From NCBI RefSeq assembly GCF_963675165.1, contig NC_087388.1:5275047-5339046 (forward strand): a DNA stretch of 64,000 bases, given 5' to 3'. This document shows, one piece after another, positions 23,832-34,100 of this stretch. Within the stretch, counting starts at the first letter, position 1. The number at the start of each line of letters is the position of its first letter. Position numbers and translations under genes: made by a program. The notes under the pieces were generated by a model. That model was not told where the DNA came from. It saw only the letters and a program-made list of their open reading frames with translations, and ran no database searches. This DNA is from Halichondria panicea. Lineage: Eukaryota > Porifera > Demospongiae > Suberitida > Halichondriidae.

Positions 23832-24913
23832 CATGAGCGTCTCTGTGCCACTGGTGACCTCTTGGGAATCACATGCAGAGAAGCCTGTAGTTTCTGTTGC
23901 ATTGCAACTCTAACAGTTACAGCTGGAACAGACACACACTTTATTGAATACACTCCGGATGATGATCCAGTGGAACTACAGTCACAGGACTTGCATGTGT
24001 AGGTCAATTGCTGGTCCAATACTTGAGAGATGTTGCTCCCAACGTTCACCTGAAGGGGACAATAACACGATTTAGCTATATACAGTTTTAAAAGTCACTC
24101 ACTTGTATGATGGCTGGTTTTCCCCTCCTGGCAGCTCCACGGGGCCGTACAGATGATTTCACTCCCTCTTAAGCTACCGGGTGTCGTAGTACACTCCTCC
24201 CCTCCCACTGTCACTCCTATCTCACTGGTCTCTACTGAGTCGAGATTATCACCCTGGATACACACATGGTAACAATATAGTCAGTATACTAGCTAATAAT
24301 ACATACCACAATGCATATGAGCGTCTCTGTGCCACTGGTGACCTCTAGAGAACTATCTAATTTACGTGATTGGACGCTGATGTGGAGGCGTGCTTGCATG
24401 TGTGGTGAGTGGGACATCATCAAACAGTAGGGCATAGTCCAATGGGGTCAGTAAGGTCGTTGTCAGGAGTCAAGCATGTGATGGTGGTATTGTCCATAAC
24501 ACTGCAGTTGCTCCTCTGTACAGTGCATCATGTATATAGTAATACTGTATATATTTTTGAGCACAACGCCTTGAATAAGCCACAAGTAGCTGCAAAAATT
24601 TAATTCAGCAATTTGTGACCATCCAAAATTACTCGCTATAGGGTAGCTTACCAGGGGAGCCCCCATTGGCTGGTGGTAGACCTCCAAAACAATGAGTTGT
24701 ACCACGTCCAAATTCACTCCAATAAAGGTCAGTGTGATGCTTCCACTATAGGAATGGTGTTGTTAGGAAACACGGCAGTCACATTAGGATAACTGAAGAT
24801 CACTCCTGGATTGCTGACTCTGGCTGCATCAATGGACACCACCACCAATGCAGTGGAGGTGCATGAGGTTTGATGCTGAGATTCTGCACAAAATCTCTTG
24901 AGACTGGATAGAC
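23832..24913 (-). pseudogene. Decayed receptor fragment (exons 15-12 of the A-F family), copy 1
   Basis: Exon 15-like sequence ends at 24049 but breaks off before the membrane helix, running into a dispersed repeat. Exon 14-like is 24103-24253 (151 bp, one base out of frame against 150 and 159 in intact genes). Exon 13-like is 24307-24515 (209 against 222 bp, frame lost). Exon 12-like is 24652-24913. A stray exon 13 tail lies at about 23835-23866. There is no kinase and no Sema region. It duplicates at 56866-58160. Confidence 0.8.
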
Positions 24914-27782
24914 CTGCTGGGAAGAAAAGTTTGGTACTCGTTTTAGACCACAAGAAAATCTTCCTCAATGTTACTTGTCTATGAATGTTATTAAAGGATT
25001 TTTGTCCCTAACTAAAGAAACTGTTTTACCAACTCAGCAGTGCTGTTACAAGAATGGGTAAGTCAATAATAATTATACATAAGTGATTGCAAGTATATTG
25101 TAAGCTACCTCAGGTCTATTATATAAACCATTCAGAATTTGTGAATCTGGAGACAACAAATGTGCAAACCATAGACTAACTGATAATTATGATCTATGAA
25201 TAATTATTATCCAAGAAATATAATTATAGCGCTTTAGTGACAAATCGTAATGAAGGATATGCTGGAACATGGCTACTCCAGCACCCTATCAGAGAACGTG
25301 AGGCTTATGAAAGAGAATTTACCGACCGCCTTCATCCATACAGTGATAAAACATTCAGAGATGCATGCTGTAATGAAGGACAGAAAAATGACTGCAACAT
25401 ATTCTTTAACCAAAGAGGCATCGTTACAGATGACGGTTATCTGTCTCCAGCTTTAGGTTAGCCCACACATTTATAACATGCGCTTTTGCACAAATGTCAG
25501 ATGCGACATATACGTAGCCATTTGCACAAGTGCATGCATACATGATTCTTAATTGGTTAGTACAGCTTTTCTGAAGTGTAACAAACATAATTATGATTTG
25601 AGGCCAGTTTATTATCATGCAGCTATAATTATTAAAATTAATTGTACAGCTGTTGGTAATGGAGACCCGCACTACCGGCCATTTGATTTTAAAGGAAATC
25701 GTCATCATTTTCAAGGTGTAGGACACTTCATCATTCTAAATCTTGTTTCTTCAAGCCAAAGTGCATCAGAATTTTCTATTCATGGGCATTTATGTCAACT
25801 TGGTTCGAGAGGTGTTACCTGGCTTTTGGAAACTTAAATATTGCTTTTGAAGTAAGTGTATAATACTACTGTGACTGAATACAATTCCCTTGTACCAAAC
25901 ATGTGCATTGTTTTCATATCATATGCCACTCTATCTATCTTAACTGAAACTATCTTACTAATAATTCGATTGATGCAGTTGGGAAGACTTCCAGGATTCC
26001 AAATGTGGCAAACAAGGCCAAATGAAACAAACTTAACACAATTATTAGAAGACCAACCAACTTGGAAAAGTCCTGATGGAGATGTAGAGTTAGTCAGATT
26101 GCGTCGACATGGCGGGAGAGATACAGTCGTGGCATGCTTTTTTGAGTATGGTATAAAACCCCCCATGGTATAAAAATAACCGTTAACGTTGGTCAATTGA
26201 AAAGAAGATATCGATACAATAACTACAAAGTTTGGGTTCCCTTAACCTACGCTGGTAGAGCTTCAGGACTTCTAGGGAACTTAGATGGAAATGATACAAA
26301 CGATTATTTCGAAAGGGGTCAAGAAACCAATCCACTTCCACACTACTATTCAGACAGGGAATTGTACAATAACCACTGGTTGACATGTAAGTTAGTGTAT
26401 TCATGTATATACCTGTTTTCATGCAATTGCTATATATAATTCCCTCTGATATTTATACTGGGGCTGTATGTTATTTTTCTATGTATTGTACAGCTATTGA
26501 CCAATAAGATCAATTAGTGGTGACGTACGTAAGTGTGGTATAAAACCTTCATTTTTCAGGGAATTTATCTGCTGGAGAAAGCCTCTTTTCCCATCATTTA
26601 CAATGTCCTGATAAATCTCTAAAGAAGCATCAGGCATCATATGCTCCGATTACACCAGACCAACTGAACTTTACCGATGAGCAAAAGAGGATCTGTGAAG
26701 GCAATCTACAATGTGTGTTTGATTTAGCTGTTTCTGGGGAAAAAGAAGTTGCTTTAGCAACGCTAACTCATGAAAAATAAGCGAATTCATCAATTGAGAT
26801 CCTAGGTATACATATATGCTTGCCTGTATTTAATTGCAATATTACTTGTTTTCATACAGATAACTACCCACCAAATATCACAGCTGAGTCCACTTTCAGC
26901 GTTACAGTTAGCCAAGAATCAGTTCTCTATCTTAGTGTGAATGACTCAAGAGATAATTTCACCTTAAGTGTACTGGGAGACATACCAACAACTTCTGTAC
27001 TTGAAGAATTGTCAAGGGGAGAGTTTGTATTTCGCTGGACACTATACAAAAGATAACTTACAACCCCCTAATCTTTCTTGCAAATGATAGCCGAGGAGCT
27101 GCTTCACTGTACGCACCCCGAGTTGAAATTTGCAACTGTTTCAATGATGGGAATTGTACCCTTGATGGAATTCTGAGTGATAATGCAACAGCAGTACTAA
27201 CCTGCCTTTGTACACAAGGTTAATTGGCTTGCTAGGAAATAGATTATAGCTATAATTATTCAAAGTCCGTTATGCAGCATTTGGTGAGAGGTTCTGTGAA
27301 GAAGATCGCAATGGGTGCTCAGAGATCCAGTGCTTCGAGGGGGTGGAGTGTATGGACGTTCCTGCTCCTGGAGTGGGGGCGGTGTGTGGAGCATGTTCGC
27401 CAGGCTACACTGGAGACGCACTCAAGTGTTATGGTGAATTGAGATAAATCGTATTACTTTGTCTATAATAATAATGAGCGTGCAGATATTGATGAGTGCT
27501 TCCTAAATCAAACTCTCTGTGACCACAATTGCACAAACACTGATGGAGGGTATCTTTGCTCCTGTTTTAATGGCTATCAGCTAATTAAGGAAACAAGGGA
27601 ATGTGAAGGTGATTACTAGATTCCAATCAAATTATGGTATGCACAATAATTATGTTCTAAAGTCCTAAGGTCATTGTTGTACACTCCATGCATGCTTGTG
27701 GGATTTTATACTTGTAATCAAGGCCCGATTAATGTACGTGTTATGAACAAACCACCTTTGAATTATATAATATGCTTCTCAC

Positions 27783-27899
27783 CAATACATGTTCGTCCAT
27801 CAGTTGTAAGCATGTAACCAGTTGTGCATGAACAGGAAAACGATCCATTAGAGTTGATACACTCTTGTACACACAGATTCAACTGGCATTCATTAGTAT
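27783..27899 (-). other. Inverted calcium-binding EGF exon inside gene C
   Basis: On the minus strand, 117 bp bounded by TTTATAG acceptor and GTGAGAAG donor encode a full module: [30 protein letters not shown] and a final C. Its phase is 1-1, matching the gene C EGF exons at 27486-27608 and 28009-28152 that flank it on the plus strand. Turned over, it would fit the gene exactly. As it lies, it cannot be spliced into gene C. Confidence 0.8.
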
Positions 27900-28988
27900 C
27901 TATAAAAGTGTATGTAAACAAACAGCTATAGCTATATAGAATGCCATGCAGTAACTCTATATTAGTTGTGGTCTGACTATCTGTATCATGTCGAGTTATC
28001 CCTACCAGATATTGATGAATGTTGGCTAGCTGTGCGGGAATCAAATGACCTTTGTGAGAACTATCTAAACACAGAGTGCGTTAACAACGAGGGTTCATTT
28101 AAGTGTGTTTGTGTCCGTGGATACACAGCAAACTCAAATGGAATTTGTGAGCGTAAGTATTACTCTAGTTAATTTGCAATGACATGCATCACTGCATGAC
28201 ACTGAATTATGGCATATCATCCATATTGAAGTTGATAATGAACTCCCTCCGATGATCAGTGTGATCAGACCACAGAAAAGTATTGAGAATAGTGTGAACT
28301 TCACATCACCTATGCTGGTTTCAGAAAATGTGAGTATTTTATCCAGAGGTCTGGTTCATCATGCAAGCATGTGTTTTTATTTGTAAACAGTTCAGTCCAG
28401 AACGCCGATAAAAATTTAGGGAAGCAACTGCAGCTGCTGTCAATAGTTACTGTGGGCTTACAACATGTGATCTTCTTCTCTCATCTGGAGAAACTCAAAT
28501 GCAAGTCATGATTGCATATTATACCTTTTTATGCCAAGAATAATTACCGATTGTTTTGTGCAGATTGACAAGACTAACAATTAAAGCAGCTAATGTAGCC
28601 ATACCTTCTTCGTTGATTTATCAAGACATCAATGGACAGCTTTTGTTCACCTTCTATGTACAAGTTGGTGATGCCTTCCTATCAAAAGAATATCTTAAGC
28701 CAGCAGTACAGGTAAATGTTATTGTTCATTGGCTAATACACCAAGCTTAAGCCTCTAATATAAAATTCCTATAACACAGCAAGCTGAAGAACTCTATCGA
28801 GATGCTGGGTTGCTCCAAGCGCTGCCTCTCCTCACAACACAACCCCCTTTATCTTCAGATCCTGTCACCACACCTAGATCTACAACCTTGATCAAGACGA
28901 TTTTAGAAGATACTCAAATAATCGCCATAGCAGCTGGAGCTGGTGGACCAGCGCTCGTAATCATGACAGTACTACTCAGTCTCTTATG

Positions 28989-29825
28989 GTATCTATAATT
29001 GTGCTGTATGTGTTGCTGCATGATACCATACAAATTAGTTAAGGGATTAGAAACAAAAGTACGAATCTCCACTTACCTTGCAATTCAATCGATTAAGCAA
29101 GCCAAGCTGTACTGAGAACCGTGGCTTGCGAGGTAGCTAAGCTGGTGCCTATTTCTACACACCGTGCAGAATAAACCACTATAGAAAAATGTGCTCATCC
29201 ATCCCTCAGAGGAAGTAGGCGTGGGAACAAGGCTAAATGCATATTCAATAGCCTCCTTCGCAGCCTCTCCTTTTTCTGTTCTTTGTCACACAGGTAAGAA
29301 TTGGAGGAACAAAGAAAGAAAGAACAAACCCTCTTAGACGGTTCGTTCTTTCGTTCTTTCTTTCTTTGTTCCTCCACTTTTTACCGTATTGACTTGTGTG
29401 ACAAAGAATAGAAAAAGGAGAGGCTGCGAAGGAGACTACATTTTCAAGGCCGTATAGCAAGCGGTCAGGCTGATCAGGTTTTGGGCTGACTAGAGGGTTG
29501 ATGTCTCATGTAAGATGGATCCATAAAGAATGAATAATTACAGAGTCCCACCTATGCATTAATTACATGCAGTGTTTGCAGTGATGCACTTTTTAGAGCT
29601 AAGTAGGTAATGGTAGTCATTATTGAAAATTGCATAATGGTTTCCTCTTGGTAATGGTCGTCAATATTGTAATTGATTTAGTAGTTAACCTGCAAAAAAC
29701 TTGCTTGCTACATATACGGCCTTGATTTGGGCAACTAATTATTCTTACCCTGTTTATTTATACCTCATACAGTCTGAAAATTGATAAAGAACCTTATGTC
29801 TGATTATATGGTTGTACTTATACAG
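28989..29825. other. Last intron of gene C
   Basis: This intron follows the transmembrane exon. Without splicing at the GTATCT donor (28989) the frame stops after four codons. It holds the foldback at 29249-29438 and otherwise AT-rich sequence without recognisable exons. Confidence 0.55.
29249..29438. mobile_element. 190-bp foldback element
   Basis: The left arm starts TAGCCTCCTTCGCAGCCTCT and the right arm ends in its near inverse (AGAGGCTGCGAAGGAGACTA). Inner arms pair through TTCTTTGTCACACA and GAGGAACAAAGAAAGAAAG. The TAGCC terminus ties it to the family at 4055-4653. Confidence 0.7.
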
Positions 29826-30249
29826 CTACTGCAAGTATAAATATCGAAACCAAAGAAAAGGGCAACATCAAGTCAACCTGATTGAAGTAACAGATCGTGT
29901 TAATGTAGAGTTGAAAAAGGTGAACATAATTGTGAAGAAATTGCAGAGGTTACATTATCTCTGGTCAAATTGATGTGAACATTAATTAATAGGCTAAAAA
30001 TTGCTGATTTTCAGTAATATGCGACTGATGGAAAACATACATTAAGCGTATAATTATTTTCGTTCTGTTACAGTACATTTACTATAGATCTTATAGCTGC
30101 CTCATAATTATACCTGTGCACAATTATACTCTTCTTATAATATTCTCTCACTCTCACTGCAGCTATTAATGCATGACATTGACTGTGTGTGCATATATAA
30201 TTATATTGACCTTTCTATAGACCGTTCTATTCTCAGACTTGAGCAGCTG

Positions 30250-30250
<1 letters not shown>

Positions 30251-30306
<56 letters not shown>
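30251..30306. repeat. (CA)n microsatellite
   Basis: An uninterrupted CA run of about 28 units. It is attached to the terminus of the dispersed repeat family seen elsewhere, suggesting expansion of that family's CA tract. Confidence 0.95.
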
Positions 30307-30314
<8 letters not shown>

Positions 30315-30529
30315 ACCGTATACCTCGCTTGCGCATGCGCACCGAGGCATAATAAACACAGCAATGTGCTCTTTTTGTACAGTTCTTTGATTTACTAAAA
30401 CTGTCATACTCATGTTAAGGCAGTGCTTGGTAGCTAGGCCTTGGTGGAATTTGCTATAGCATATTTTTAGGAAAAAATAGGCACAAACGAATGTTTCAAA
30501 GCAAAAGACTGTCTGCATAATTATAATTA

Positions 30530-30602
30530 TGGAGTCCACTTGCAGTCCTGGGCGATTGACTGATCTGGAATGACTGTGAGCTGCTCCTTGCAGCAGAAAC
30601 AC
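30530..30602 (-). pseudogene. Fragment of a receptor first exon
   Basis: On the minus strand it reads FLLQGAAHSHSRS, then GLQVDS, matching the signal-peptide end and first Sema strand of gene D ([17 protein letters not shown]) and A. It covers only about 25 codons, with no Sema remainder. Confidence 0.7.
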
Positions 30603-31137
30603 TGTTAAGAGAATAGCCCATTCAATGATGACTCATAGATTGATTAGTCTAGCCTTGAATTTGAAAGACATTAATTCCCGTGGGAGATTGTAGATCTATC
30701 TCCAGAAATGAGCTCAAACATTCATTATCCATAGAATACGAAATATTTAACTATACACGCATGCATGTGTAGTTTATAGGAACATTTACACCAACAAAAG
30801 TACGTACTGATTGCTGTTGCAGTGTATTATTGATACGATATCTATTATCTTCTGTTTGTCTATTATATACTGACATAATTATGCTTGTTATTTTGAAACA
30901 CTTATAATTATGATCACTATTATATATGTACTTAAAAATATGGCAGACATTAAAAGGAAAACAACAATTGCAGAATATAAGCTACGCGATAACAGGTATA
31001 TGTTGTAAATAAGTAAATTGTACCCCAAAATTCACAATATGCAGCTGGAGTTGTATTACAGTTATAATTAAATTTTATGCTATAACTGTTACTATAATAC
31101 TGTACATGCAGAGGACGGCCATTACCTCATAACTAAT

Positions 31138-31143
31138 TTTATT
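31138..31143 (-). promoter_or_regulatory. Possible polyadenylation signal of gene D
   Basis: AATAAA on the minus strand starts seven bases after the D stop codon (31150-31152). The position is close for a signal, and a cleavage site cannot be seen. Confidence 0.3.
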
Positions 31144-31149
31144 GCATAG

Positions 31150-34100
31150 TTATAAATTGTATGATGCTCCGCTGTTCTTAATTGTTAGAGGATAACTTGA
31201 CGGAGGGTCGACATAGCGATGAGCGTCTTTGTGATCAGTAAGTACGGGTTCATCGTCACATTCTGCAGTAAAAATGAACTATTACATGGGTCCAAATATT
31301 AGATGATGACATAATAATGACATGTTTAAACGTACTATATAAGACTCCGGTTTAATGATACTTATGCATGGGCATATCATACAGCTACTATAGTATATAT
31401 ATAGCGGTACTCTGAAACAGAAAACGTACAGTATTTTTTGCTACATAGTGCTACTGTACAAGTAACATGTATTAACAGTAAGACCTACGACAAAACAAGG
31501 GTCAAACTAATACCTTAGTACTATAATACAACCATTACAAGACCGATCATTAAAGCTAATTTTATACACTTACTGAGCTGCTCTGTTTCTTGAATAGTAT
31601 TCAGTAGCACCATACCGAGCTCAGTGTAGCCAGAAATGGATGTCAGTAGCCTTTCCACAGTGGTGGACAATTGTAAGAAGGTTGGCCTCTCCTTTGAATC
31701 TTTCTTCCAACACCGACGCATCAATTCAGAGCTTTGAGGATAAGGGGATGTACAGTTGGGCCAAAACAATACTAAAACCCCCAATTAAGGAGAATGCAGC
31801 CAGTTCTAGTCTATCTGCAGGCCCCCACAACCAACAACAAAGCACAAGGGGATTTGCTTAAATAATAGTATTTGCAACTGATACTAATCAACTCAGAGAG
31901 TACACTCACATCTCAGTGGCACAGGCTGCATTGAGAGGTCTCTCTAGTCTCCGTCCTTCTCCTAGCAGCTTGATGAGGGAGTGTGGGTCCATGGCAGGGT
32001 AGGGAGTCCGTCCTGCATTGAAGATCTCCCACACAGTCACACCGTATGACCACTGGGCACATGGACAAGAAGGAACAATTAATATCGCTAGTTGCAATAC
32101 CTGAGGGGTATTGTGACCTTAGGTCTACCATACTGCTCTGACTCACCACATCAGTTTTCTCTGTGAAGATAGCATCATTGAGACTCTCCAAGGCCATCCA
32201 TTTGTAGGGCAGCTTCACATTGGCTCGGTCGTTCTGTCTGAAGTAGCCACTAGCATAGACGTCCTCAGCCAGACCAAAGTCCCCCACCCTGATACCCCCT
32301 CCCGAGTCCAGCCTATTGTAATGTACAAGATGAAACCACACTGAGACAATCATGTACACTAGTGATGCTGTTTACACTATCAATGCCCATGGATACATAA
32401 TTATAGTAATGACTCATCTATAATATATATGGCTATAATTATATGTATTCACAATGACTACTCGTACACACTGTCGATGGTCCACTCACATGCAGTTTCT
32501 GGCTGCAAGGTCGCGATGAACAAACTTCTGCTCGGCCAAGTAGGCCATTCCTAGTGCTATCTGGCGACACATCTTTAGTAGCAGTTTCCTTACTTCCAGA
32601 ATCTGTGTAGAAAATGGCAACATCTTCCTACAGAATCTCATGCACCAATCACATATCTCCTAATGAGACTATTATTATCACCATTACAAAATAGTAAACT
32701 TCATATATAAAAATTTGCAACAACGAAAATAACGTGCTGCATGCATGTATATACACACATATAGACCTCTACCACACACCTGATCAATCTCACAGTCTTC
32801 GTCCAACTCAAGGCTGCTCCTTTCTTTTTTGAGATAGCTAATGAGGCTGCCGTTGGCCATATATGGCATCACTATGGCAACACCGGGGCCAGCATCAAGA
32901 CATACCCCAATCAGGGACATGACGTGAGGATGGTCAAAGTCTTGCATCTTGTTCACCTCACACACCATGCTCTGAACATCCGACAACGAGAACAGACCTG
33001 TAGGGTAGACAATGATTAACTAACTCTGGACCAGAGGAGGTTCAACACGAGTACCTTGATTATATAGGCAAAAATTGAGTTAATTAGTCACATGCAACAA
33101 TGACTTTAACATTGAATTTTGCACGTGACCAAGCTGAATCGAGGTACTCGTATTGTACCTACTCTGACTCTGGACTCATTAGAAATGTTGCATGTTATAT
33201 AATTGCAGAAATGGTAATCTTTACAGGGGGCAGGAAATTTGAATTACCCATATATAATATTAATACACAGATAATTAGTGCATGGCTGACAACAGACTAA
33301 GTGTATCAAGTTATGACATAATGTTAACCTTTTAGTGTCTTCACGGCCACCCCCTGCATAGGAACTTTGTTCCAGTCTGTCAGGACTCCCTTATACACAA
33401 CGCCAAATTCACCTGTATAGTGATATTCCATAAATTAATTGTAATGCACATCTTTCTTTACCTTGTCCAATTGCAGTACTGGAGAGCTTCAATATGGAGG
33501 CTGGTATTTTGAATGAGTCTGGGATGGACTCGGCAATCTCAACAAGTTCTGATTCTGTATATAATTATAAGTCAGTGAATATAGTATATAGACTGCATTC
33601 AAGCGGCCGGGAATCGAGGCTAAGACTGCATGCATGGATGTATAAAAATCATAGAAACTTACTAACGAGTGCAGTATTGCCATCCACAGGTAATATTTCC
33701 TCCTGTGTTCTCCTGTAACAATATATGACAGCTGGACTATAAGTATTATACAGTTTAACGGGTATATTATTTCGAGGGTATATACTTTCGCGGAATGACC
33801 CGTTAGAAACAGTCATTGCTACTATATGCTATAGCTAATAGAAGGTTTTCGCGGATTTAATTTTCATGGAATAGATGCATTGATAAATTCGTGGGTACAA
33901 ATGTTTGCAGTAGATGCTTGATCAGCGAAAACCACGAACATTTATACCCTCGAAATATACCTGCCATACGGTAATTACCTATTAGCCACGAGCTCCATCA
34001 TCTGTTCATGCATAGCAATAGACACGGTCTTCTTTCTCGAGTTCAGACAAAAACAGACAAAAATGATCAGCACTACACACACTACCACTACAGCCCCCCC

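Larger units (their letters stand above)
9160..24935. repeat. Segmental duplication, copy 1
   Basis: This block covers most of gene A exon 1, the A-B intergenic region, all of gene B and the decayed receptor fragment behind it. It is almost identical to 42470-57982. In the 948-bp first exon of B versus E I count four substitutions. Homology on the left stops inside the coding sequence of A exon 1 (9160 versus 42470) and on the right at about 24935 versus 57982, just before the first recognisable exon of gene C. Confidence 0.92.
24947..29973 (+). pseudogene. Gene C: mucin-4-like AMOP-VWD-EGF membrane protein, 5'-truncated and disabled
   Basis: Exons: 24947-25057, 25230-25456, 25650-25851, 25979-26386, 26560-26805, 26860-27218, 27278-27433, 27486-27608, 28009-28152, 28232-28329, 28391-28500, 28564-28711, 28780-28988 and 29826-29973. 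They encode an AMOP end (TQQCCYKNG), a VWD domain (GDPHYRPFDFKG...GLLGNLDGN), EGF and calcium-binding EGF repeats (DIDEC), a membrane-proximal domain, a helix (about 28918-28986) and a Cys/Lys/Arg-rich tail (YCKYKYRNQRKG). Lesions: frame break in exon 3 near 25800, 17-bp duplication at 26150-26166, in-frame TAA at 26778-26780, frame break near 27045, TAA at 28409-28411, and one EGF exon inverted. 5' exons are missing at the duplication breakpoint. Splice sites are otherwise kept, so decay is recent, or the sequence has errors. Confidence 0.7.
29974..31149. other. Intergenic region between convergent C and D
   Basis: It contains a long CA microsatellite (30251-30306) with the usual ACCGTATACC...GAGGCATAATAA repeat end next to it, and a short piece of a receptor first exon on the minus strand (30530-30602). 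The rest is AT-rich with nothing recognised. Confidence 0.6.

Noticed and set aside
24947-29973. Reassignment of TAA to Gln as an explanation for the stops in gene C
   Set aside because: B, D, E and F all terminate with TAA at the expected place, and gene C also has frame breaks that a code change cannot explain.
30169-30390. Open frames across the CA microsatellite on both strands
   Set aside because: They encode only His-Thr or Cys-Val runs from the repeat and have no domain.
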